Below are positions 53,238 to 64,000 of a DNA stretch of 64,000 nt, one piece after another (the first letter of the stretch is position 1; each line of letters starts with the position of its first letter). The notes beneath the pieces are model-generated. The model was not told where the DNA came from. It saw nothing but the letters and a program-made list of their open reading frames with translations, and made no database searches. Location of the stretch: positions 7,621,961-7,685,960 of the forward strand of contig CM051016.1 in NCBI GenBank assembly GCA_027704905.1, given 5' to 3'. The stretch comes from Muraenolepis orangiensis (lineage: Eukaryota > Chordata > Actinopteri > Gadiformes > Muraenolepididae). The translations under genes were made by a program, and so were the position numbers.

Positions 53238-53600
53238 AATGGCAACAGGTGAAGATGATGTTGTTGCGGAATTGTTGTTAGTACCCTTTTCAAGATGACC
53301 ATTCAGTGAAAAGATGGACATTATAAAAAAGTTTTAACGATCCCCATCACCACTGCATCTGTGGAAAGGACATTGTCTGCCCTCGAACGGATAAAAACAT
53401 ATGGAGGAACAGAACAGACTCACTGCATTAGCTTCCATAGCTGTTGAAAGGCAACTTATTTTGGATCTGAAAAGCAGTGATCAGCTTTATGACCGGGTTA
53501 TCGATACATTGATAACCCGGTCATAAAGCATTGATCAGCTTCATGACCGGGTAATCGATCCATCCAGAAGGACAGGAGAATGGATTTGGTCTTTTGGTCT
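53238..53600 (+). pseudogene. hAT transposase, internally deleted (N-terminal start plus C-terminal dimerisation region)
   Basis: ATG at 53238 opens MATGEDDVVAELLLVPFSR and stops. From about 53335 shifting frames read ITTASVERTLSALERIKTY, LTALASIAVERQLILDLKSS and DQLYDRVIDTLI, then RRTGEWIW. These resemble the conserved C-terminal hAT dimerisation region (ATVERSFSTLRRIKT ... RLSxLAxLSIE ... LYDxVI) of ZMYM-like hAT transposases. The catalytic middle is gone. Confidence 0.6.
53486..53527. repeat. inverted repeat, 17-bp perfect arms
   Basis: TTTATGACCGGGTTATC (53486-53502) and its reverse complement (53511-53527), with an 8-base loop. The left arm is itself part of a local duplication (GATCAGCTTCATGACCGGGT at 53533). 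Confidence 0.85.
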
Positions 53601-53604
53601 CATC

Positions 53605-54227
53605 TGTCACAGTTACGGTGGTTGGCTGGGGGCGTGGCCAAGCCGCGTGCGCTGGCGGCGCACACACACCTGTCAGCAATTGCCTTGTCTAATTGTTAAT
53701 CACGTCACCTGTTGGGGGTATATATACCCTGGCGTCCTGTTACCCCGGTGTTAGGTCGTACTTGCTTGCTACTTTGTACGTTGGTACATTCTGGACGGAA
53801 TCGCCACGCCGATGTCCCGGAGATCCAGATTCATTGCCTATCCCGCGTCACCCGCCTGTCTCGCGTTACTCTCCTGTCCCGGACTACTCTCCGGTCTATA
53901 CGAGCTCCCCGGTCATTATAATTACCTGTCCAGTACCTGTCGCTACTCCGACCTCCCGGTATCTAGACTTCTCGCTCGTCCCTGACCATCCGCCTGTCTA
54001 GTACCTGTCGCTACTCGACCTCCCGGTATCCAGACTCCTCTCCTGTCCCGGACTACTCGCCGGTCTACTACCTGCCGGTACTCCGCGGATCGACCTCCCG
54101 GTATCCAGACCCCTTGCCTGTCCCCGTTCACTCTTGTGTTGTGTTTGCTTGAAATAAAGCTTTACGTTATAGCTCCACTGTGTCTTGGTCTGCGTTCTGG
54201 GTCCCACCGAATTACCCCTACGTGACA
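53605..54227 (+). mobile_element. Gypsy solo LTR with 5-bp target duplication
   Basis: TGTCACAGTTACGG ... CCTACGTGACA, 623 bp, flanked by TCATC (53600-53604 and 54228-54232). Contains a TATA motif (GTATATATACCC), AATAAAGC near 54155 and U5-like GTGTCTTGGTCTGCG. Homologous to the LTRs at 8727-9111 and 12288-12662. Confidence 0.9.
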
Positions 54228-54534
54228 TCATCATTGGTGAGTGAGACTAATTAGTCTTTGCTGGTTTTGGCGCAGTGTTGCATCTCGTTGAGCTGGTTGT
54301 TGCATTTTGTTTCCACACACTTGTTGACTGATTAGTTAATGGCTGTCTTGAGTTTGATAAGCATTGTTGTGCATTTAAATTGAGAGTTTTTCTTTGCATC
54401 GCTTAACGTGAAAAGACTTAACGTAACTAAGAGTCACAAAACCGCGATCAATAATCACCAAATTTCTGTCTACAGAAGGTCCACTTGTGATAGACACGGT
54501 TCGCCACTGATTTATACATACATTGTTCATACAT

Positions 54535-54702
54535 TGTCGCAATCGCTATTCTCCCTGCCTCCACCAGAGGGCAGCATCAGCCCGTGGTAATTCTCATCCT
54601 TCACCTGCAGCACATCTCAATCAACTATTCTATTTAAGCCAACCTCCACACACTCACTCTTCACCAGATTGTTCCTGATTGTTCCTCACTTAATCCATGA
54701 CA
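54535..54702 (+). mobile_element. solo-LTR relic, unit 3 (internally deleted)
   Basis: TGTCGCAATCGC ... ATCCATGACA, 168 bp. It has the same deletion as unit 1 (joined at GATTGTTCCTCACT), so units 1 and 3 share it and unit 2 does not. Confidence 0.7.
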
Positions 54703-54879
54703 TACATACATACATACATACATACATACATACATACATACATACATACATACATACATACATACGTACATACGTACATATTATACATACATACATACAT
54801 ACGTACATACGTACATACATACATACATACATACATACATACATACATACATACATACATACGTACATACATACATACA

Positions 54880-54910
<31 letters not shown>

Positions 54911-54925
54911 TATACATGCATACAT
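54703..54925. repeat. (CATA)n microsatellite, unit 3
   Basis: About 50 CATA units with CGTA interruptions. Confidence 0.92.
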
Positions 54926-54984
54926 ATTATTACATCATATTATTATTATTTTTACGAACAATCCTTTATTCAGAATGGGGAAAC

Positions 54985-55668
54985 GACTTAAAACCTCTGT
55001 TGAATTAAAGCTATGGTGTGTATCTCTGGATGGCTAAATGACCCATGTGTGTCAGACTGACTTCATGTCACTTCATAAAATACTACTTCAGGGGGATGTC
55101 CAGGTTTCTGCTCTTAAAAACATCTAATAGTATGTCTCAAAAGACATTCTGTATCTCTCAGGGAGACGTAGGAACTCTAGGAGGCAGAGTGGTGGGAACA
55201 TATTTATCATGGTTGTCTATGTGTCAAAGGCCAAACTGACCTCACTAAAAGATGTTGTGTATTAAACATATTCTGTTAGCAGTAAACTATAGTGATTCAA
55301 ATGATGTCCTCTTTCAGCAGATGTGCAGCTGTGTCTCTTGAGGGACTAAATGCTAGTGGAAATGTAGGGCTGATGTTCTCATAAGAGTCTCTGGAGATTC
55401 CAGTCATAGCAGTATGTGTGCATGTCCACAAGCCAAGTCAGCGCTTCCCTCTTGTGTCAAACCAGAGTCATTACCATAACCAGTGATTCCATGAACTAAA
55501 CTCTGCTCAGGTCCATCTTTAATAATAGCTCACAGCTTCAGGACTAGTCTGCTTGTCATTGGGTCAGCCTGGTAGCAGACAGAGGCTAGTGTTTAGTGTT
55601 GTTCCTCTTGGCATGCTTAGCTGCCAGGATGAGGGCTGTGAGGGTGGACCGAGGCTCGGCTCGGAATC
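54985..55668 (+). other. duplicated segment related to C-downstream DNA, unit 3
   Basis: Nearly identical to 15370-16075. A deletion then joins it directly to sequence matching 16665 onward, removing the V fragment found in unit 1. Confidence 0.7.
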
Positions 55669-56719
55669 GGATTTTCCTGTTGTGTCAGGAATGAACCGGC
55701 AGATGATTGTGGAATAAGAAGTGGATGATGAGCCTTTTGACCCAATGGAAGACCGTCTACAGTAGAACATTAGTCTAGAGACCTTTTTGAGCAGAGAGGG
55801 AAGAAAATACAGGAGGATAAACACAGAATAGAGCCCAAGAATATGAGACATATTCTGTGTAATATGATACATAATATGACAGAGCCATAAAGCTCACCAT
55901 TAATAAGAAAGGCCAACACTGCTAGCAAGGCTGTGGACGACCTCCCCTTGCTCTGTGTGTGTGTGTGTGATGCCTGGCAGCTAGCATACTTAACTCTTGA
56001 CATACTCAGAAGTACTCAAAAGTCATGCTAAATAGCGGGCATGTGGGCGGACGTCCACCTGCTTAGAGAGATATGAAAGTGAGAGAGATAAGGTTGAATG
56101 AGTGCAGGACTTTGGAAAGGAAAATTCATATCTTGGTTATAAATATATTCTGAAATGCGTCAGGTTCTCCAAAATGACATACTAATAAAAAAGATATATG
56201 AATGTGAAAATAATGAATGTATATAAAACCAAAAGTCTTACTCTCGTCATAGAGTTAGAAACAGGGCTAGTGTTTAAACATTGGTTTTCTATTCATGTGT
56301 TCAAATTGCTTAACATTAGTATCCATGTGATATAAAGTGATGTATTTTGATCAAATCATTGTATTTGATGAGTTTATATCACAACAAGAAGATTTCAGTC
56401 TAATGCATAGCTAGATTGTATTCAAGGTGAGGTCCTCTAAGGTGAGAGTGTCACATGACCACCTAACCCTACCACTCTGGAGCCCTACAAGCAGTGACAA
56501 CAGATGAACAAGTCTTAAGTCTCAACATTGTGGTGTTATTGTACTGTTAGGTGTGCAATACTACAAGGACTACAGGTGACGTGTTATGATGTCATAGGGT
56601 GGGGGGGGGAACACCTGAGAGCATGTTAAAAAGTAAATCACCTGAATAAAGATCCACATTCTAGATTCAGTTAGAGACTCACGGCTATTCATTAACACAA
56701 CAGACATCTTTGATTTGTA
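55669..56719. other. non-coding spacer, unit 3
   Basis: Matches 16661-17715 of unit 1. No gene recognised. Confidence 0.6.
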
Positions 56720-57070
56720 GGTAGCAGTTGTATGTCAGTAAGGTCAGGTTGAGGTACTAGTTGTATGTCAGTAGGGTCAAGCTGAGGTACTAGTTGTATG
56801 TCAGTAGGGTCAAGTTGAGGTACTAGTTGTATGTCAGTAGGGTCAAGTTGAGGTACTAGTTGTATGTTAGTAAGGTCAAGTTGAGGTACTAGTTGTAGGT
56901 TAGTAAGGTCAAGTTGAGGTACTAGTTGTATGTCAGTAAGGTCAAGTTGAGGTACTAGTTGTATGTTAGTAAGGTTAAGTTGAGGTACTAGTTGTATGTT
57001 AGTAAGGTCAGGTTGAGGTACTAGTTGTATGTTAGTAAGGTCAAGTTGAGGTACTAGTTGTATGTAATAC
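56720..57070. repeat. 33-bp minisatellite, unit 3
   Basis: About 10 copies of the TGAGGTACTAGTTGTATGTT unit. Confidence 0.9.
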
Positions 57071-57307
57071 ATTGTAATTGAGGTAGCATTAGTATTAAAT
57101 ATGTGGTAGTTGAGGTAGTAGTTGTAATATGTGGTAGTTGAGGTAGTAGTTGTAATATGTGGTAGTTGAGGTAGTAGTTGTGTGTATACTTTTTGGGAGT
57201 TGAGATAGTAGCTTTATATAGTATGAGTTAGTTAAGGTAGTACTTGTGTATATAATATGTGGTAGTTGAGGTACTAGTTGTATATAATATGTGGTAGTTG
57301 AATTAGT
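57071..57307. repeat. 32-bp minisatellite, degenerate block, unit 3
   Basis: Diverged copies of GTAGTTGAGGTAGTAGTTGT run into the L2 remnant. Confidence 0.75.
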
Positions 57308-59475
57308 AGTGTCTGTCCCCACTGTCACCACCTCAAACAGATCACAACATTCCCCAACCAGAAGCCGTGGATGAACAGAGAGGTCCTCCTACTCCTAAAG
57401 GCACGTGAGCTTTTAGGTCGGGCGATGCACTGGCCTACTGTTTAGCCAGGGCTAATCTGAAAAGGGCATCAAGCGGGCCAAGCTCAAACACAAGCGAAGG
57501 GTCGAAGACCACTTCAACAACTCCGATCCCCGACGCATGTGGCAGGGCATCAAGGCCATCACGGATTATAAACCCTCCAACAACTCAACCCCCAACCACT
57601 GACTCATCCCTCCCTGACGAACTTAATCATTTTTTTGCTCGCTACGACCGGAACAACCCGAACGGCCCACCAGGGCTCCTCTCCCCGTTGACCACCAACC
57701 CCTCACCCTATCCCCCACAGACGTGCGTGCGGCACTGAGCAGAACAAATGCGCATAAGGCAGCTGGTCCTGATGGCATCCCCGGTGGCGTGCTCAGGAAC
57801 TGCGCTGAGCAGCTGACCGAGGTCCTTACTGACATTTTCAACTTGTCACTAGCTCAGGCAGTTGTCCCTGTGTGCTTTAAAACCACCTCCATTGTGCCAG
57901 TGCCAAAACACTCTTCTGCAGCGAGCCTCAACGACTTCTGCCCTGTTGCACTCACCCCCATCGTCATGAAGTGCTTGGAGAGGCTGGTCCTGGCTCACCT
58001 CAAATCTGGCCTGTCAAACTCACTGGATAAACACCAATTTGCCTACCGTGAGAACAGGAGCACGGAGGACACCATTTCCTCAGCTCTTCACTCCGCTCTC
58101 TCCCACCTGGATGAGAGCAACACCCACGTGAGAATGCTGTTCATAGACTTCAGCTCAGCATTTAACACCCCCTTTAAACTCATCTTCAAACTGGGTGACC
58201 TCATGAAAACCAAGAACCTTCACATCAACCCCTCAGTTTGTAACTGGTTATTAGACTTCCTAACCACCTGACCCCAGTCAGTCAGGTTAGACCGTCTCAC
58301 CTCCTCCACCCTCACCCTAAACACCTCACCCTAAACACCTCACCCTAAACACCTCACCCTAAACACCTCACCCTAAATACCTCACCCTAAACACCTCACC
58401 CTAAACACCTCACCCTAAACACCGGCCCCTTCCGCTGCTGCACCTCTGCTGCCCCCCCCCACTGCTGCCCCCCCCCCTCTGCTGCCCCCCCCTCTGCTGC
58501 CCCCCCCTCTGCTGTCGTCGTCCCCCTCTGCTGCCCCCCACTCTGCTCCCCCCCCTGCTTCCCCCCCCTCTGCTGCACCCCCCACTGCTGCCCCCCCCCC
58601 TCTGCTGCCCCCCCCCTGCCCCCCCCCTCTACTCAACACCTATAATAATCACCACCAATATCTTTGACTAACTGTAAAAAAGAAGAAAGAAAAAACTAAC
58701 TGTAAAAACAAACTGTATCACAACTACCTTCCTCTCTATACTTTACATCTACTATATCATTCTCTAACGGACTCTGTGTGTGTGTGTGTGTCTGTCAGAA
58801 GAAATACGCCCCCTTTCAGGTTGAGGGGGGTCTTCATACTGGGCGGGATGCTTGGGGGGGGTCTGAACGTGACCAAGTTCCATTTGTTAAGCATTCCATC
58901 CAGTAGTTTTCGTTTTGCGGGCGATTTAGTGGAACATTCAGGGGTTTCAATGCTGAGCTGAGGCCGTAACAATGGAAGTCAGGTGATCATCCTACACAAT
59001 ACTCATGTAGGGGCCATAGCCATCCCGTGGAATCCCACGGGCAATGCGCTAGTATTTATTACTAAGATACCTGTTTACTGTACCTGCCATATAGATTTAA
59101 ATCTCAACTGTTGATAGAACTGCTCCTACCCCTGTGTATACATTTATATATACCATACATTTATATATGCTCACTTGTATATTCATTTACATTTATATAT
59201 ATGTATCCTGCTTTCAATAACGGCATACCCCTGATCACTACCTGTTAAATACTCACTTAGCTGTATATACATATACCTTATTATATTATTGTGCTGCTCA
59301 TATCCCATTTAATACCTAGACTGTCTTTAAACCAGTACATTAAACTGTAAATGATATTATATTACCAGCCACTTTACTGCTACATGTGCCCTCTGGATAG
59401 ATGCTCCATTATTATCACTGTACTGTACTGTGCTGTGAAATGACATTACATTAGAATCTAATCTAATCTAATCTA
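57308..59475 (+). mobile_element. L2-type LINE remnant, unit 3
   Basis: Frame 57723-58271 carries AAGPDGIPGGVLRNCAEQLT, ALTPIVMKCLERLVLAHL and FAYRENRSTEDTISSALHSA. A 6-base deletion lies in the SSAFNT region relative to unit 2. A CACCTCACCCTAAA repeat (58308-58420), a C-rich block, a short GT tract, the 3' UTR and a TCTAA tail (to 59475) follow. Confidence 0.85.
58425..58633. repeat. C-rich tandem repeat, unit 3
   Basis: Shortest of the three CTGCTGCCCCCCCC blocks, about 210 bases. Confidence 0.88.
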
Positions 59476-60343
59476 GTTGTATATAATATGTGTTAGTTGA
59501 GTTAGTAGTAGTATATAACATGTGGTAGTTGAGTTAGTAGTAGTATATAACATGTGGTAGTTGAGGTAGTAGTAGTATATAACATGTGGTAGTTGAGTTA
59601 GTAGTTGTATATAACATGTGGTAGTTGAGGTAGTAGTAGTATATAACATGTGGTAGTTGAGGTAGTAGTAGTATATAACATGTGGTAGTTGAGGTAGTAG
59701 TAGTATATAACATGTGGTAGTTGAGGTAGTAGTAGTATATAACATGTGGTAGTTGAGGTAGTAGTAGTATATAACATGTGGTAGTTGAGTTAGTAGTAGT
59801 ATATAACATGTGGTAGTTGAGGTAGTAGTAGTATATAACATGTGGTAGTTGAGGTAGTAGTAGTATATAACATGTGGTAGTTGAGGTAGTAGTAGTATAT
59901 AACATGTGGTAGTTGAGGTAGTAGTAGTATATAACATGTGGTAGTTGAGGTAGTAGTAGTATATAACATGTGGTAGTTGAGTTAGTAGTAGTATATAACA
60001 TGTGTTAGTTGAGTTAGTAGTAGTATATAACATGTGGTAGTTGAGGTAGTAGTAGTATATAACATGTGGTAGTTGAGGTAGTAGTAGTATATAACATGTG
60101 GTAGTTGAGGTAGTAGTAGTATATAACATGTGGTAGTTGAGGTAATAGTAGTATATAACATGTGGTAGTTGAGGTAGTAGTAGTATATAACATGTGGTAG
60201 TTGAGTTAGTAGTAGTATATAACATGTGGTAGTTGAGGTAGTAGTAGTATATAACATGTGGTAGTTGAGGTAGTAGTAGTATATAACATGTGGTAGTTGA
60301 GGTAGTAGTAGTATATAACATGTGGTAGTTGAGGTAGTATCTG
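59476..60343. repeat. main 32-bp minisatellite, unit 3 (about 27 copies)
   Basis: Same unit as in clusters 1 and 2, but with far fewer copies. Confidence 0.96.
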
Positions 60344-60504
60344 TATATTTCATAGTTTAGAGCAGTATAAAGCTGGTTCTTGGTTGAGGCCCCTGGTTAG
60401 AGCAGCTCTGTGCTCAGTGCTCTGTGTCAGAGTCTCTTCCCCCTCAGCAGCTGCAGCAGGTTCCTGCTGTAACGACTCAGTGACTACACAGTCTGACTGA
60501 GGGA

Positions 60505-60532
60505 GGTTTATGTACGGCTCTCAATCACTGTG
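60505..60532 (-). other. V recombination signal, 12-bp spacer (cluster 3)
   Basis: CACAGTG (60532-60526), 12-bp spacer, ACATAAACC (60513-60505) on the minus strand. Confidence 0.92.
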
Positions 60533-61007
60533 TGAACACATCAACACTGTTAAGGTAGTGGTAACTCTGACAGTGATAAACTGCTGCGTCTTCAGGCTGG
60601 GCTCCGGCGATGGTCAGTGAGAAGTCAGTGCTGCTTCCACTGCCACTAAACCGAGCTGGTGTTGGTGATACTAGTTGGCTTGTATATTTCATGATGAGCT
60701 TGGGGGCTTCTCCGGGTTTCTGTTGGTACCAGAATAAGTTATCACCATCAAGTTCTTCATAAACCGCTGGGTTGATTTTACAGGTCAGAGTGACTCTGGA
60801 TCCTGCAGTAAAAGACTCTACTGATGGCTGGGTCACAGTCACCTGACTGCTGGTTCCTATAGAAAACAAACAAACATAACATGGAGTCATCCAACAGAAA
60901 ACACAAGCAAACACAGACGGGTGGTCCACATGTGGATGGAGAGGAATGAACCCACCTGTTAAGGATCCACAGACCACTGTCCAGAAAAGGATAGTGAGGT
61001 GGTTCAT
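60533..61007 (-). CDS. immunoglobulin light chain V gene, kappa-like (cluster 3)
   Basis: Leader exon 61007-60956 (MNHLTILFWTVVCGSLT), intron, V exon 60856-60533. The V domain has QVTVTQPSVESFTAGS, LTCKINPAVYEELDGDNLFW, YQQKPGEAPKLIMKYTSQLV, RFSGSGSSTDFSLTIAGAQP and YHCQSYHYLNSVDVF before the RSS. Canonical Cys, Trp and Cys are present and the gene is open. The V exon length equals V1. Differences from V1 concentrate in CDR1 and CDR3. Confidence 0.92.
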
Positions 61008-61071
61008 GGTTGCCACGGTTTCTGGGGGGTTGAGTGACAGCTCAGAGTCCTGCAGTGTTGAACTCAGAGGA

Positions 61072-61116
61072 CTTTTAAACCCTCTCAGAAGCCCAGTTTC
61101 AGCTCAGCATGCAAAG
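61072..61116 (-). promoter_or_regulatory. V promoter elements (cluster 3)
   Basis: Octamer-like CTTTGCAT (61116-61109) and TATA-like TTTAAAAG (61079-61072). Confidence 0.65.
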
Positions 61117-61129
61117 CTTCCTCTGTATG

Positions 61130-61286
61130 GAAATGACCTGTTTCCACTCATCACACTGGGGGTGAGAGTGAACCACCTGTTTCCACTCATCACACTGGGG
61201 GTGAGAGTGAACCACCTGTTTCCACTCATCACACTGGGGGTGAGAGTGAACCACCTGTTTCCACTCATCTCACTGGGGGTTAGGGT
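61130..61286. repeat. 39-bp E-box minisatellite upstream of V3 (4 copies)
   Basis: Same unit as in clusters 1 and 2. Three copies carry CACCTG. Nothing else recognised in 61287-61746. Confidence 0.9.
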
Positions 61287-61746
61287 GAATGCATACATTC
61301 TGGGAGGACCTCTGTATCTCTTCTACATTCACACTTTATGGAATACGATGTGGATTTAGCTGCAAACAATCAGAATTCATCATCTGAGACTTTTTTCCAA
61401 TTCATGTTTTTCTTGGTTTGGATGACATTCTTAAATTTTGTAGTTTTAAAATAAAAATAAATTGCTAGTTTCATAAAAAAACTTAATAATGTATGCTAGT
61501 ATTAACTTTGTAATTCATGTATCACTTTCATCTTAATTAAATTAGATGAGCGTACTTGTGTGAGATAATCAAATGTCCTTCAAATATTTTATGATAATAC
61601 ATGTAGATTAAATACAATCCATACCTTCAAACACATCATAAATGTAACTAACCAGGGCTTGAGTTGATCAAATGTGAATTCCTTCATAGTTTCCTGTGAT
61701 AAGTTAGTGTCTATGTGTCAGTGAGATGTGTCTTCAATGGGAGGGA

Positions 61747-61785
61747 GGTTTTTGTACAGACTCTTATTGAGGATGTATCACTGTG
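61747..61785 (+). other. J recombination signal, 23-bp spacer (cluster 3)
   Basis: GGTTTTTGT, 23-bp spacer, CACTGTG (61779-61785). Confidence 0.95.
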
Positions 61786-61823
61786 GTGGACTTTTGGTGG
61801 AGGCACCAAACTCACCGTTGACT
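61786..61823 (+). CDS. immunoglobulin light chain J segment (cluster 3)
   Basis: Encodes WTFGGGTKLTVD and ends at donor GTAAGT (61824). Confidence 0.93.
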
Positions 61824-62356
61824 GTAAGTACAAGGACACTTTTCTTTATCTGATATAACTCCATAAACATTAAGTTTATATTGAAATTGGTCTGAAGAAC
61901 ACATTTTTTTAATTTATATTCTAAACTTTGAAACTTCTAAATGTTTGGTTGTTAAGGGCAGTAGACACATATTATTGAATGGAGTTCAGTCACTTAATGT
62001 TATAATTTACATTGTTTTTGTAATGATTTAATTACGGTGAGCATTCATCATTTATTAAGCATATCATTGAATTAATTTGTACTTCATGAAATGGGCAAAC
62101 AATTATCCTTCAAGTTCAGTTAAGACTTCTAAAAAGTCGTAATTTAATGAATAGAACATTTAATTTGCAAATGTATTTCTGTGCTTAAAGGTTCCCATTG
62201 TAAATTATTCTGAAGTGTTTTGGCCGAACGTTGAATTAAATATAAGAAAAAGGAAGTGAGAAACGAATCTGAAGAAGTTCTGCCACCTGACAGTTGTTGA
62301 CACATTACAATGGGTCTCATGTATTCATTTAGAATTTATGTGGAAATGTATATAAA

Positions 62357-62585
62357 TTGGCGGGTGGATAGCTCTGTCTTTTGAGACTTGGCTCGGGAAC
62401 CAGAAGGTCCCCGGTTCAAGTCCCCGAAACACCCCCATGAGCCCATGAGCAAGGCACCAGACCCTTACCCTGCTCCCCTAGTGCTGTATATACAATAGCT
62501 GCCCACTGCTCCTAATACTAGGATGGGTTAAATGCAGAGAAACACATTTCACTGTGTGTGTACATGAGACCAATAAAGAGGATTT
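62357..62585 (+). mobile_element. tRNA-derived SINE in J-C intron (cluster 3)
   Basis: B box GGTTCAAGTCC at 62413-62423. Body close to the cluster 1 copy. Confidence 0.8.
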
Positions 62586-62782
62586 AAGATTTAGAAATAA
62601 ATACATGACACATTTAAATGTTTCAAACAATTAAATGTGTCATGGTTTCATTGATATTAATTTCCACATTTCAATCAACTACAACAGTTGATGAATCTTC
62701 CAGTCCTCTGTACTCCCTATGAGCGGCCATGTTAAGGGAGCCAGTTGTCCACTTGTCTCCTCTCTCTCTCTCTCTCTTCCAG

Positions 62783-63105
62783 TGGGAGTGGTTCAGCCCA
62801 CGCTGAGCCTCCTTCCTCCCTCCAGAGTGGAGCTGGAGCAGGGCAGGGCTGCACTGCTGTGTTTGGCCACTGGGGGCTTCCCCTCAGACTGGAAGCTTGG
62901 CTGGAAGGTGGGGGGCAGCAGCAGGTCTGCCGGGGTGTCGGATAGCCCGGGGGTCCTGGGGAAAGATGGCACCTACAGCCGGAGCAGCGCCCTGACCCTC
63001 CCTGCGGACCAGTGGAAGAAGGCGGAATCAGTGAGCTGTGAGGCCAGTAGGAGCGGCCAGACGCCTGTCACTCAAACCCTGAATCCTGACCAGTGTTCAG
63101 AGTAG
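62783..63105 (+). CDS. immunoglobulin light chain C exon (cluster 3)
   Basis: 107 codons, acceptor TTCCAG at 62782. It has RVELEQGRAALLCLATGG, WKVGGSSRSAGVSDSPG, LPADQWKKAESVSCEASRSG and NPDQCSE. It shares the VGGSSRSAG loop with C1 and ADQWKK with C2. Both Ig-fold cysteines, the tryptophan and the C-terminal Cys are present. Confidence 0.95.
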
Positions 63106-63290
63106 AGAGGCTCCAGCATGGAAGTAGTGTAGAATACAAATCTCCTCTGACACGTCTGCTTTCTATCTCTCTGTCTAAGGTAGCTGCAGCTTCTGATGAC
63201 CTCCAGCAATATAACATGTCTTTGAGCCATTAGCATTACGCTTCATGGTCTGTTACCCCTTTGCTTGAGTTTGTCACATGTTGAACATTT

Positions 63291-63296
63291 AATAAA
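63291..63296 (+). terminator. polyadenylation signal of C3
   Basis: AATAAA in the conserved position. The remaining 63297-64000 matches the C-downstream flank of units 1 and 2 and holds no gene. Confidence 0.8.
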
Positions 63297-64000
63297 GATG
63301 TAAAAAAAACAATGATTTATTGTCATCATTTCTGATGGTATATCTTCTGTCCATGCTCTAACAAGTATAACACCTCTTCTATTTCTTCATTAAATATTTG
63401 ACCAGCCGTTTGAATGAAGGGTAAAGCTGTGGTTTGTCTCATCTCTGAATGACCAAAGTGTTGCTTGTGTGGCTCTTCTTGGAAGGTGTGTTCACTGGAT
63501 CCAGTGGACCAGTGTCAGTCATAGAGACACTGCTGCTGAAATGACCCATGTGTTTCAGACTGACTTCATGTCACTTCATCAAACAGTAGTTCAGGGTGTC
63601 CAGGTTTCTGCACATGTAACAGATGCCAGCAGGTGGCGCTGTGCAGTGGTAAACCTCACTCCCCGACACCTAAATAGACGTTCTAGCGATGAAGCTAGGG
63701 CCTGTGGGTTTGAGCTCTCACGTTAGAACGTGGCCTCTCGTGCCGGAGGTGGTCAGTTCCAGTAATAGTAACAGTAACAGTCAGTGCTCAGTGCTGGACA
63801 CTGACTGTTACACACATACCAACTTAGAAACGTGTAGAAGTACGTCTGGAAAGACATTCAGTATCTCTCACGGAGACAGAGGATCCCTAGCATGCTGAGT
63901 GGTGGAAACAGTTCCATATTAATCATGGTTGAGTTTATTAGTCAAAGACCAAACCGACATCATCTCTTAAAGATGTGGTTCATTAACCGTATTCTGTGAG

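Larger units (their letters stand above)
52716..54509 (+). mobile_element. hAT transposon derivative with nested solo LTR
   Basis: The ends are CAGTGGTGAAGCG (52716) and the complement of CAGTGGCGAACCG (54509). The flanking octamers ATACATAC and ATTTATAC could be a decayed 8-bp target duplication. It contains an internally deleted transposase (53238-53600) and a Gypsy solo LTR (53605-54227). Confidence 0.7.

Overview
The window is teleost fish genomic DNA. The evidence is vertebrate exon-intron genes, teleost-style immunoglobulin light-chain clusters (V in opposite orientation to J and C), fish-type L2/CR1 LINEs, a tRNA-derived SINE, Gypsy LTRs, hAT and Harbinger remnants, and very abundant micro- and minisatellites. 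No prokaryotic feature is present.

Layout. (1) Positions 1-3583, minus strand: the first four exons of a mitochondrial amidoxime-reducing component gene (mtarc1-like), running off the left edge. (2) Positions 3.6-15.1 kb: a gene-poor stretch with a complete non-autonomous hAT element (4148-5358), a possible zinc-finger exon (5905-6265), a 27-bp minisatellite, a foldback element, and two Gypsy-type elements in minus orientation. One of these Gypsy elements carries a 3-kb GC-rich, stop-free 48/24-bp array (9.33-12.29 kb). The other keeps a 5' LTR, a tRNA-Leu primer site, gag and a protease start. (3) From 15.1 kb to the right edge: three copies of a large duplicated unit, beginning near 15.1, 29.9 and 54.5 kb. 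Each unit contains a Gypsy solo-LTR relic, a CATA microsatellite, an old piece of C-downstream sequence, an L2 LINE remnant with a C-rich repeat, a 32-bp minisatellite, and one light-chain cluster. (4) Positions 40.8-54.5 kb, between units 2 and 3: nested mobile elements, including two LINEs with intact long ORFs (42019-45129 minus; 47833-50778 plus), a solo LTR with AGTAG target duplication, and a hAT element that contains a solo LTR.

The light-chain clusters are the main genes. Each has a minus-strand V gene (leader plus V exon) with a 12-bp-spacer RSS, a plus-strand J with a 23-bp-spacer RSS, and a plus-strand C exon. This is the kappa-type RSS arrangement, and V must join J by inversion. 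All three V, J and C sets are open and have canonical cysteines. A degenerate V fragment at 16.6 kb and C-downstream paralogy in each unit indicate a further, dead cluster in the ancestral unit.

Most notable unexplained structure: the 32-bp minisatellite that flanks every V gene carries, on the V-coding strand, the octamer CTACCTCA in most copies. This is a perfect 8-mer target of the let-7 microRNA family, and some variants extend the complementarity. A 39-bp minisatellite with an E-box in nearly every copy lies just upstream of each V promoter.
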